From BNXB01 sp031556375 (lineage in GTDB: Bacteria > Bacteroidota > Bacteroidia > Bacteroidales > Azobacteroidaceae): a stretch of DNA of 64,000 nt. Under the pieces are notes generated by a model. The model was not told the DNA's origin. It did no database searches and saw nothing but the letters and a program-made list of their open reading frames with translations. The stretch lies in NCBI GenBank assembly GCA_031556375.1, contig JAVBTA010000003.1:108485-172484 (forward strand). Direction: 5' to 3'. The number at the start of each line of letters is the position of its first letter. Position 1 is the stretch's first letter. Of the stretch, positions 37,357-45,498 are shown one piece after another. A program made the translations under genes and the position numbers.

Positions 37357-38874
37357 ATGGCAGAACAATATCAATCAAGATCAAATTCCAGAAGAAAAAA
37401 AGCTCCGGCTAACTCAGAAGAAATCGGACGGTTACAACCTCAGGCTCTGGAATTAGAGGAAGCGGTATTAGGCGCTTTAATGCTCGAAAAAGACGCATAC
37501 TCCGTTGTTAGCGAGATACTCAGACCCGAAAGTTTTTATAATAAGACTCATGAGCTGATCTTTTCTGCTATTCAGGATCTTGCGGTTCAACAGAAACCTA
37601 TAGATATGTTGACCGTTATTGAACAATTACGCAAAAAAGGCGACCTGGACATTGTCGGAGGCCCATTTTATATAGCTCAATTATCTCAAAAAGTGGTTTC
37701 TACAGCTCACTTGGACTACCACTCCCGTATTATCGCGCAAAAATATCTGGCAAGAGAGTTGATTTCATTCAGTTCTCAGATTGCGACTAAAGCTTTTGAT
37801 GAAACTAACGATGTCGACGATCTAATGCAAGAAGCTGAGGGTCAACTATTTGAAATTTCACAACGTAATGTAAAGAAGGATGTTACCCAGATCAATCCGG
37901 TAATCAGGGAAGCTATAGAATTGATGCAGGTGGCAGCCCAACGTACCGATGGGTTAAGTGGGGTACAAACCGGTTTCAAATTGTTGGATAAGATCACTTC
38001 CGGATGGCAAAATTCTGACCTGATCATCATCGCAGCCCGTCCTGCGATGGGTAAAACAGCTTTTGTTCTTTCTATGGCCAAGAATATGGCGGTTGGATTC
38101 AACACTCCGGTTGCCGTTTTTTCGCTTGAAATGTCGAACGTACAGCTTGTGAATCGTTTGATTGTAAACGTGACCCAGATCCCGGCGGAAAAAATTAAAA
38201 ATGGTCGTCTGGAAAAATATGAATGGGAACAATTGGATTACAAATTAAAAGAGCTTTTTGATGCTCCTATTTTTGTGGACGACACCCCCAGTTTATCTGT
38301 ATTTGAACTCCGGACCAAAGCGCGTCGTTTAGTTAAAGAACACAAAGTTAAATGTCTAATTATAGACTACTTACAATTAATGAATGCCAGTGGTATGAGT
38401 TTTGGCAGCCGAGAGCAGGAAGTAAGTATTATTTCCCGTTCACTCAAAGGATTAGCTAAAGAGCTGAACATTCCTATCATTGCTCTTTCCCAGCTGAACC
38501 GTGGTGTGGAAAGCAGGGTCGGTAACGAAGGTAAACGTCCTCAGCTATCGGACTTGCGTGAATCAGGAGCAATCGAACAGGATGCCGACATGGTTTGTTT
38601 TATCCACCGCCCTGAATATTATAAGATATTTACGGATGAAAAAGGTAATGACCTGACCGGAAAAGCAGAAATTATTATCGCGAAACACCGTAACGGCGCC
38701 ACCGGAGATGTTTTGTTGAGCTTCAAGAAAGAATTTGCCCGATTCCAGAATCTGGATGACGATATGTTGGTCGAAGAATATCAATCAAGACTGAATAGCC
38801 AGGCCGATATAGCACCGGCTCCACTGCCCAGTAGGGACTTTGGAATAGCACATTCATCAGAAACTCCGTTTTAA
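37357..38874 (+). CDS. dnaB: Replicative DNA helicase DnaB
   Basis: 505 residues, hexameric 5'-3' helicase of the replication fork. The N-terminal domain (LQPQALELEEAVLGALML) and RecA-like ATPase domain are both present. The Walker A is AARPAMGKTAF (about 226-236); the Walker B region is CLIIDYLQLM. IIALSQLNRGVESR and DLRESGAIEQDADMV follow. No intein is present. Own promoter, single gene. Confidence 0.97.
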   Translation: MAEQYQSRSNSRRKKAPANSEEIGRLQPQALELEEAVLGALMLEKDAYSVVSEILRPESFYNKTHELIFSAIQDLAVQQKPIDMLTVIEQLRKKGDLDIVGGPFYIAQLSQKVVSTAHLDYHSRIIAQKYLARELISFSSQIATKAFDETNDVDDLMQEAEGQLFEISQRNVKKDVTQINPVIREAIELMQVAAQRTDGLSGVQTGFKLLDKITSGWQNSDLIIIAARPAMGKTAFVLSMAKNMAVGFNTPVAVFSLEMSNVQLVNRLIVNVTQIPAEKIKNGRLEKYEWEQLDYKLKELFDAPIFVDDTPSLSVFELRTKARRLVKEHKVKCLIIDYLQLMNASGMSFGSREQEVSIISRSLKGLAKELNIPIIALSQLNRGVESRVGNEGKRPQLSDLRESGAIEQDADMVCFIHRPEYYKIFTDEKGNDLTGKAEIIIAKHRNGATGDVLLSFKKEFARFQNLDDDMLVEEYQSRLNSQADIAPAPLPSRDFGIAHSSETPF

Positions 38875-38898
38875 TAAGTTATAATAAGATTTTTTTAT

Positions 38899-38906
38899 TA
38901 ATTTTG
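38899..38906 (+). promoter_or_regulatory. -7 box for pheT-yebC
   Basis: TAATTTTG, 27 bases before the pheT ATG, exact TAnnTTTG match. Confidence 0.6.
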
Positions 38907-38932
38907 CGATTCAATTTTGAATTACAGAGAAA

Positions 38933-41395
38933 ATGAATATTTCTTACAATTGGCTAAAAGATTACGTTAATCTGGACCTGACACCGCAGGAATTGTCTGC
39001 GGCTTTGACTTCCATCGGTCTGGAAACAGGAAGTGTAGAAGAAGTTGAAACCATTAAGGGAGGTCTACACGGTCTTGTCATCGGACATGTATTGACTTGC
39101 AACGACCACCCGGATTCCGATCATTTACACGTTACAACCGTTGATTTGGGAGGTGATGAACCTCAGCAAATCGTTTGTGGAGCGCCCAATGTGGCTGCGG
39201 GACAAAAAGTTATTGTCGCGACTATCGGAACAAAACTTTATTCAGGCGACGAAACTTTTACCATCAAGAAATCAAAAATACGTGGAGTAGAATCGAACGG
39301 AATGATTTGTGCGGAAGACGAAATAGGGTTGGGTACTGATCATAACGGCATTATCGTTTTACCTACCGACGCTCCTGTCGGTATGTCTGCACGGGAATAT
39401 TACAAAGTGGAAAGCGATTATATCCTTGAAGTGGATATCACTCCTAACCGTGTGGATGCAGCATCACATTATGGCGTTGCACGCGACCTGGCTGCTTATC
39501 TGCAACAAAACGGAAAGCATGTGGAACTGAAGAAACCTTCAATTGATGCATTCAAAATAGAAGACAAATCTTCGGCGGTTGAAGTAATTGTAGAGAATAC
39601 AGAAGCTTGTCCACGTTATTCCGGTATTACTATTAAAAATGTAAAAGTAACAGAAAGTCCGGATTGGTTGAAAAATCGCCTACAACTCATTGGTTTAAGA
39701 CCGATTAACAACATTGTAGATATTACAAACTTCGTTTTGCACGAATTCGGACAACCTCTTCATGCTTTCGATTGTAAAGAAATTGCCGGGGATAAAGTAT
39801 TTGTGATGACTTTGCCTGAAGGTACTAAGTTTATCACTTTGGATGAGGTTGAACGTACCTTGAGCGATCGTGATCTGATGATCTGTAATGCTCATGGAGG
39901 GATGTGTATCGGAGGTGTTTTCGGAGGATTAAAATCCGGCGTAACCGAATCGACTACAGATATTTTCCTCGAATCGGCCTATTTTCATCCTACATGGATC
40001 CGTAAAACAGCTCGTCGCCATGGTTTGAATACGGATGCATCATTCCGCTTCGAACGCGGGTGTGATCCGAATAATACTATTTATGTATTGAAACGAGCAG
40101 CTTTAATGATTAAGGAAATAGCAGGAGGTACTATTTGTGGTGAATTGCAGGATATCTATCCTACTCCGATCGGAAATCCGGCTGTAGAGGTTTCATATCA
40201 GAAAATCAACAGTCTGATCGGCAAAGAGATTCCGGCCGCCACAGTTAAAAACATCCTTAAAACGCTTGAAATTGAGATTATTAAAGAGCATAACGATGTA
40301 TTAACACTAAGTATTCCGACTTATCGTGTGGATGTGCAACGTGATGTGGATGTTATCGAAGATATTCTCCGTATTTACGGTTTCAACAATGTAGAGATTG
40401 GAGATAGTCTGAAATCAAATCTTTCCTACCTCACTCCTACCGATCAGGCCTACAAACTTCAGAGTCTGATTTCCGAGCAATTGACAGGGGCCGGATTCCA
40501 TGAAATCCTAAATAATTCATTGACTTCAGGTCAATATTATACAGATTCGGATGTTTATCCTGAAAGTAAATGTGTAAGATTAAAAAATCCTTTGAGCGCG
40601 GAACTTGATGTGATGCGTCAGACATTACTATTCGGAGGATTGGAAAGTGTTGCATACAACCGTAACCGTAAAAATCCGGATTTGAGTTTTTACGAATTCG
40701 GTAATGTTTATTCTTATCACAACGATAAGTTCAATGAAGAAAAACCACTAGCCGCAATTAAAGAAGAGTTTCACCTGGCTTTATGGTTGACCGGAAATAA
40801 AGTTACTAATAACTGGAATCATCCGGAAGAAAAATCTTCGGTTTATGAACTCAAGGCTTATGTCGAGAATTTACTGATCCGTTTGGGAATCAACCTGAAG
40901 AAGATCAATTATAAGCCTTATTCCAATGAATTGTTCTCCGCAGCATTGGCTATTGAAACCATATCCGGAAGAGAACTGGGAATTTTAGGTGTTCTTCAGA
41001 AGAAATCTTGTAAGAAATTTGATATTAATGCCGAAGTATATTATTCGGAACTAAGCTGGGATAATTTGATGAAGGAAATTAAATCGAATAAGGTTACTGC
41101 TTCTGAGATATCCAAATTTCCACCTGTGAAACGGGATTTGGCACTATTGTTGGATAAGAAAGTATTATTTTCCGAAATTGAGAAAATTGCATTCGAAACC
41201 GACCGTAAATTACTGAGGGAGGTAAGTTTATTCGATGTATATGAAGGTAAAAACCTCCCGGAAGGTAAGAAATCGTATGCCGTAAGTTTTATCCTTCAGG
41301 ATGAAGAAAAAACACTGAATGACAAACAAATAGACAATCTGATGAATCGTATTCAGAAGAATTTGGAAGATAAATTAAATGCACAATTAAGATAA
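38933..41395 (+). CDS. pheT: Phenylalanyl-tRNA synthetase beta subunit
   Basis: 820 residues, full length. Order: N-terminal segment (ISYNWLKDYV), tRNA-binding OB domain (about 40-150, with NDHPDSDHLHV and CGAPNV), B3/B4 editing domain (RPINNIVDITNFVLHEFGQPLHAFD), B5 domain, catalytic-like core, and the C-terminal ferredoxin-fold anticodon-binding domain (FPPVKRDLALLLD, SLFDVYEG). pheS is not in the window. One base separates it from yebC. Confidence 0.97.
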   Translation: MNISYNWLKDYVNLDLTPQELSAALTSIGLETGSVEEVETIKGGLHGLVIGHVLTCNDHPDSDHLHVTTVDLGGDEPQQIVCGAPNVAAGQKVIVATIGTKLYSGDETFTIKKSKIRGVESNGMICAEDEIGLGTDHNGIIVLPTDAPVGMSAREYYKVESDYILEVDITPNRVDAASHYGVARDLAAYLQQNGKHVELKKPSIDAFKIEDKSSAVEVIVENTEACPRYSGITIKNVKVTESPDWLKNRLQLIGLRPINNIVDITNFVLHEFGQPLHAFDCKEIAGDKVFVMTLPEGTKFITLDEVERTLSDRDLMICNAHGGMCIGGVFGGLKSGVTESTTDIFLESAYFHPTWIRKTARRHGLNTDASFRFERGCDPNNTIYVLKRAALMIKEIAGGTICGELQDIYPTPIGNPAVEVSYQKINSLIGKEIPAATVKNILKTLEIEIIKEHNDVLTLSIPTYRVDVQRDVDVIEDILRIYGFNNVEIGDSLKSNLSYLTPTDQAYKLQSLISEQLTGAGFHEILNNSLTSGQYYTDSDVYPESKCVRLKNPLSAELDVMRQTLLFGGLESVAYNRNRKNPDLSFYEFGNVYSYHNDKFNEEKPLAAIKEEFHLALWLTGNKVTNNWNHPEEKSSVYELKAYVENLLIRLGINLKKINYKPYSNELFSAALAIETISGRELGILGVLQKKSCKKFDINAEVYYSELSWDNLMKEIKSNKVTASEISKFPPVKRDLALLLDKKVLFSEIEKIAFETDRKLLREVSLFDVYEGKNLPEGKKSYAVSFILQDEEKTLNDKQIDNLMNRIQKNLEDKLNAQLR

Positions 41396-41396
41396 T

Positions 41397-42116
41397 ATGG
41401 GAAGAGCGTTTGAATATCGCAAAGCGACAAAACTGAAAAGATGGGGCAACATGGCCCGCGTATTCACAAAATTGGGAAAACAAATAACCATTGCAGTAAA
41501 AGAAGGTGGTTCGGATCCGGATACTAACCCACGTTTGAGGGTATTGGTTCAGCAATCGAAAAAAGAAAATATGCCGAAAGAGAATGTGGAAAGAGCTATT
41601 AAGAAAGCTACTTCCAAGGATTCGGCTGATTATAAGGAGGTTGTATATGAAGGATACGGTCCTTTCGGAGTTGCTATAGTTGTAGAAACCGCAACCGACA
41701 ACCCTACCCGCACAGTAGCTAATGTCCGCAGTTATTTCAATAAATTCGGCGGTTCATTAGGTACATCAGGTAGTTTACAATTCATTTTCGATCACAAAAG
41801 TGTATTCAAAATCACTCCCAAGGAAAATGTCTCGATGGAAGAACTGGAGTTGGAACTGATCGATTTCGGTGTTGACGAAGTAGAATACGATGAAGAAGAA
41901 AATGTAATCCTGATTTACGGAGAATTCCAATCTTATTCTGTTATCCAAAAATATTTGGAAGAGAACGGATATGAGATCCATAGTGCTCAATTTGAACGTA
42001 TTCCAAACGATTATAAGGAATTGAATGAGGAACAACGTACTCAGATTGATAAATTACTGGATAAATTTGAGGAAGACGACGATGTACAAAACGTTTTCCA
42101 TAATATGGCGCAATAG
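41397..42116 (+). CDS. yebC: YebC/PmpR family transcriptional/translational regulator
   Basis: 239 residues, cytoplasmic TACO1/YebC fold. Seen: KRWGNMARVFTKLGKQITIAVKEGG, DPDTNPRLRVLVQQSKKENMPKENVERAI, YEGYGPFGVAIVVE, NVRSYFNKFGG, and an acidic tail typical of the family. It is co-transcribed with pheT. Family members act as regulators or translation factors; the role here is unknown. A fragment of a histidine kinase gene follows directly. Confidence 0.94.
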   Translation: MGRAFEYRKATKLKRWGNMARVFTKLGKQITIAVKEGGSDPDTNPRLRVLVQQSKKENMPKENVERAIKKATSKDSADYKEVVYEGYGPFGVAIVVETATDNPTRTVANVRSYFNKFGGSLGTSGSLQFIFDHKSVFKITPKENVSMEELELELIDFGVDEVEYDEEENVILIYGEFQSYSVIQKYLEENGYEIHSAQFERIPNDYKELNEEQRTQIDKLLDKFEEDDDVQNVFHNMAQ

Positions 42117-42205
42117 CCTATTTCTTAGAAATTAATTCTCATGGAGGAACGATCTCTGTTGCTTCTCAACCGAAAAAAGGCAGTTGTTTTACAATCAGAC
42201 TTTAA
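42101..42205 (+). pseudogene. Relic: C-terminal end of a sensor histidine kinase
   Basis: In the frame starting at 42101 the sequence reads LEINSHGGTISVASQPKKG then SCFTIRL and a stop (42203-42205). This is the G2-box end of the HATPase_c domain (consensus HGG.I.V.S....GS.F.I.L). The frame is closed upstream by a stop at 42098, inside the yebC tail, so no start or kinase body remains. It overlaps the yebC and ccsBA 3' ends. It is best read as the surviving 3' end of a kinase gene lost by deletion. Confidence 0.65.
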
Positions 42206-44597
42206 TTTCGTTTTTTGCCTCTTTGTCGCGTTTGATACATACATAGAGCAACACTATCGTAATCACCCCATAAACAATGCTTATCGCAGTTACTGCGGGA
42301 GGTGCATCGGTTTTACCATACGAATGTAGTCCGCTCAGATAATAATTCACACCGAAATAAGTCATTAATACACAAAGGAAAGCATATATAGACAGGACAT
42401 TCAATAAAAAACGGTTTTGTTTACCGGATAACAAACGTAGATGAAGAACTGTTGCATAAATGATCATTGTGATCAGAGCCCAGGTTTCTTTCGGATCCCA
42501 CCCCCAGTACCTGCCCCAGGATTCATTAGCCCATACTGCGCCAAGAAATATTCCTATTGTCAACAAATAAAGCCCCAGAGTCATGGAAAGTTCATTGATG
42601 ACAGATATTTCATCCAATAGAGCTTTTGACCGTTGCCGGGGATTAAAACACGAATAGAATACCGTGAATACGCCCAGAAGGAAACTCATTCCGAAAAAAC
42701 CATAACTTGAAGTAATTATCGCTACATGGAACATCAGCCAATGCGACTTCAAGACAGGAACCAGAGGGGTTATTTCCGGATCCATAAAGTTCATATGAGC
42801 CACCAGTAATACAAATCCGGCCAGCATCGTTCCCAGAGCCAGGGTAATTACCGAGCGACGGGAAAATATCAATCCTACCAGTACCGCGCTCCAGGAAACA
42901 TAAACCATCGTTTCGTAAGCATTCGACCAGGGAGGTTGTTCCGAGACATACCATCGTAAGGCAATCGCCAGTGTATGAATAATAAAGCCGATGGCAACTA
43001 ATACAATCCCCGAATAATAAAGCTTTTTCAGGGTAGAACCCGGCTTCACAATGAACAAAGCCCCAACAATCATCAAAAGAAAGCCAAGGGTAAGATACAA
43101 CATGAATAGCTTATTCAGAATATCTGCTTTATTATAGAAAATTTCTGTTGAAACTTTCGATGGTTTAGGAAGTTCCACCGTCGATCGTGCACTTTGGTAA
43201 ACACTGATCATGTGTATAACCTCCGATGTAGTATCCCAGTTGCCTGTTTCTTTAGCTGAAATCACTTCTTCCTGATACCATGGAAAAATTTTAGCTACAA
43301 ACAACGAATCCTGGCCTGAGAAAGCCGACAGATCATCTCCGGGAGCAAGCCAACGATGATCCTTATCATCAGGTAAAGGGAATATTGCAACCATCTGGCG
43401 ATGCAGGATCTCAAACAAAATATTGACCTTCTCATCAAGCTTGAGCATGTCTTTTTCCAGTCGCGTACGCTTTTCAACGGGTTTGTAATAAATATCTTCA
43501 AGATATTTCTCCAGTTTATAAGCTCCTTTTGAGTCGAAGTTATCATTGAAACTGATATCTGAACCTGAAGTTCCCATCAATTGATGGAGTTCTTCATTTT
43601 TTTGGCTTATTAAAGCTACTTCCGACCAATAATGAGGATAAACCAGCATTCCAAGTAAAACCCGATCGGCATTGAGTTTTCCTATATGATCTTTTTTATG
43701 CAGTTTTCTTACGATCTTGGAGGAATAAGTATTGAATGGTTCAATACGGCCATCTGTAGATTGAACAAGTAGTTTTCCAAACTCAGATGCACTTTCTTTT
43801 GTCGGAACAAAATTTTCAGGGTTTCCTGTTGGTTGCTGGGCATAAACACAAGCAATTCCGCCAAAGAACAGCAATAACAAAGCCCCTGATCGTGCTGTAA
43901 TCGCTTTCAGTTCCCGAACCAGATTCCTGAAATGTGAATTTTTCGTCAGAATAATCATTACAAAACCTACCAGCAATAAAAAATAACCGATATAGGTGAT
44001 GATCATTCCCCAAAAATCGTGATTAATAGTCAGTACTGTACCTTTCTCGTCTTTATCAAAAGATGTCTGGTATATACGGTATTGTTGTTCATAAACAACT
44101 TTGTTCATAAACACTTTCTCTTCCCTCTCCTGCCCTTTGGAATAAATAATCAGGTCGCTTTCGAACGAAGACGGATTATTTGAACCGGGATATCGTATCA
44201 ACCGAAAATCTTTCAATCCGATCTCAAACGGAAGTTGGACTTCTTTGAGATATTCTCCGTTATCTCCGGCCTGAAGGACTAATGTGGATTGTTTCTCTCC
44301 TTCCCGAATATGGATAAGTCCCTCATAACTAAACAAATTTGTCACCAAGGCCCCGGAAAGGATAAAAACAAAAGCAATATGCAGTACCATCATTCCCCAT
44401 TGACCACCAACCCGTTTTTTCCTTGTAAAAATCAAAACAAAGAAACAAACGATCATCAGCAGCTGTAGCCCATAGACAGCAATATTGTTATAAATATACT
44501 TCCTTGCAACTGCTATTCCATACTGATTTTCAATGAAAGTAGCAGCTGCAAGCAACAAAGCATACAAAATGAGGAGGAAGATACTTAATTTTCTCAA
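42195..44597 (-). CDS. ccsA: CcsBA cytochrome c haem-attachment protein (ResB-CcsA fusion)
   Basis: 800 residues, polytopic inner-membrane protein of cytochrome c biogenesis system II, exporting and attaching haem to CXXCH motifs in the periplasm. The N-terminal ResB/CcsB-like half has several helices and a periplasmic domain. The C-terminal CcsA half carries the haem-handling WWD motif (WGRYWGWDPKETWAL) and further helices. The start is TTG 44597: it overlaps the upstream stop as TTGA, and the next ATG would remove the first membrane helix. Co-transcribed with the RhaD-type aldolase and next to two c-type cytochrome genes. Confidence 0.92.
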   Translation of the reverse strand: MRKLSIFLLILYALLLAAATFIENQYGIAVARKYIYNNIAVYGLQLLMIVCFFVLIFTRKKRVGGQWGMMVLHIAFVFILSGALVTNLFSYEGLIHIREGEKQSTLVLQAGDNGEYLKEVQLPFEIGLKDFRLIRYPGSNNPSSFESDLIIYSKGQEREEKVFMNKVVYEQQYRIYQTSFDKDEKGTVLTINHDFWGMIITYIGYFLLLVGFVMIILTKNSHFRNLVRELKAITARSGALLLLFFGGIACVYAQQPTGNPENFVPTKESASEFGKLLVQSTDGRIEPFNTYSSKIVRKLHKKDHIGKLNADRVLLGMLVYPHYWSEVALISQKNEELHQLMGTSGSDISFNDNFDSKGAYKLEKYLEDIYYKPVEKRTRLEKDMLKLDEKVNILFEILHRQMVAIFPLPDDKDHRWLAPGDDLSAFSGQDSLFVAKIFPWYQEEVISAKETGNWDTTSEVIHMISVYQSARSTVELPKPSKVSTEIFYNKADILNKLFMLYLTLGFLLMIVGALFIVKPGSTLKKLYYSGIVLVAIGFIIHTLAIALRWYVSEQPPWSNAYETMVYVSWSAVLVGLIFSRRSVITLALGTMLAGFVLLVAHMNFMDPEITPLVPVLKSHWLMFHVAIITSSYGFFGMSFLLGVFTVFYSCFNPRQRSKALLDEISVINELSMTLGLYLLTIGIFLGAVWANESWGRYWGWDPKETWALITMIIYATVLHLRLLSGKQNRFLLNVLSIYAFLCVLMTYFGVNYYLSGLHSYGKTDAPPAVTAISIVYGVITIVLLYVCIKRDKEAKNEIKV

Positions 44598-45400
44598 TTT
44601 GGCAAATTAAACACAGGTACCAATCCATCCAATTGTTCGTCGGTCATACCTTGAGGATCAAAGCCTGCCTGACGGGCCGTAAGATAGATTTGGGCTGATT
44701 TTGATAATGTATCTATTGCATCAAAAGTTTCGATGATATCATCACCAACACAAAGAACCCCATGTTTTTCCCACAGGACAACATCGTGTCTGTCGAGTTG
44801 TTTAATAGTCGCTGCTGCAAGTTCCAGTGTTCCTGGGATTTCGTAAGGAATAATACCGATTCCACGCGGAACAACAATACGGGATTCCGGTATCATCGAC
44901 CAAAGGATACGTGCCATAACACCCTCTTCCAGGAATTTTTTGCCATGTGATAACGCGATCAGGTCTGTAGGATGTGTGTGTAACACCACTTTAATTCCTT
45001 TTCCGATCTCACGCATATAGTTATGCATTGAAAGATGGGATGGTAATTCACTTGTAGGAGCTACCGGATTTTCGGCTATAATATCATAAGCATCTCCATT
45101 ATCATTGATACGAATGATCGACCCGTGTTCAAAAGGGGATTTCGCTACATACCTCATTCTTTTTCCGGTTCCTGTAACATAGAAATAATTACCACGTAAA
45201 TGATCGAATTTAAGAGGTAACGGTATGCTTGGAACTAATCCCGGCAACGATTTGATTTCATTTGTCACATATTCCGTCAGATTAACGGATATATTTCCAC
45301 CGTTACGTTCCGCCCATCCTTTTTCCCAAAGGTAACCTGCTACTTCGGCTATTTTACCGATTTCATGCATTAATGCAGCATTTGCTCTGATACTATTCAT
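44594..45400 (-). CDS. rhaD: RhaD-type class II aldolase (rhamnulose-1-phosphate aldolase-like)
   Basis: 268 residues, zinc aldolase that splits a ketose 1-phosphate into DHAP and an aldehyde (L-lactaldehyde for rhamnulose 1-phosphate). Zinc ligands His141 and His143 in VVLHTHPTDLIAL and His213 in WEKHGVL, and the catalytic glutamate 118 in VAPTSELP, match E. coli RhaD closely in position. GWAERNGGNIS and VTGTGKRMR bind phosphate. No rhamnose isomerase or kinase gene is nearby. The neighbourhood suggests another substrate may be used (inference). Its stop overlaps the ccsBA start. Confidence 0.88.
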   Translation of the reverse strand: MNSIRANAALMHEIGKIAEVAGYLWEKGWAERNGGNISVNLTEYVTNEIKSLPGLVPSIPLPLKFDHLRGNYFYVTGTGKRMRYVAKSPFEHGSIIRINDNGDAYDIIAENPVAPTSELPSHLSMHNYMREIGKGIKVVLHTHPTDLIALSHGKKFLEEGVMARILWSMIPESRIVVPRGIGIIPYEIPGTLELAAATIKQLDRHDVVLWEKHGVLCVGDDIIETFDAIDTLSKSAQIYLTARQAGFDPQGMTDEQLDGLVPVFNLPN

Positions 45401-45428
45401 TATAAATTATAAATTACGAATTATGATG

Positions 45429-45436
45429 CAAAGTTA
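45429..45436 (-). promoter_or_regulatory. -7 box for rhaD-ccsBA
   Basis: TAACTTTG on the minus strand, 29 bases before the aldolase start. An inverted repeat TATACC/GGTATA with inner CCTA/TAGG (45444-45464) lies just upstream in the position of an operator. Confidence 0.6.
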
Positions 45437-45443
45437 ATAAATA

Positions 45444-45464
45444 TATACCTAATATAGGGGTATA
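45444..45464. promoter_or_regulatory. Dyad upstream of rhaD
   Basis: TATACC (45444-45449) and GGTATA (45459-45464) form an inverted repeat with an inner CCTA/TAGG dyad. It sits in the spacer region of the rhaD promoter and is a candidate operator. Confidence 0.4.
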
Positions 45465-45484
45465 ATGCCGTACAAAGTAATGTA

Positions 45485-45498
45485 AAGTTGTACAACTT
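45485..45498. promoter_or_regulatory. 14-bp perfect palindrome
   Basis: AAGTTGTACAACTT is its own reverse complement. It overlaps the stop codon of the upstream large cytochrome gene and lies about 50 bases upstream of the rhaD -7 box. Confidence 0.4.
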
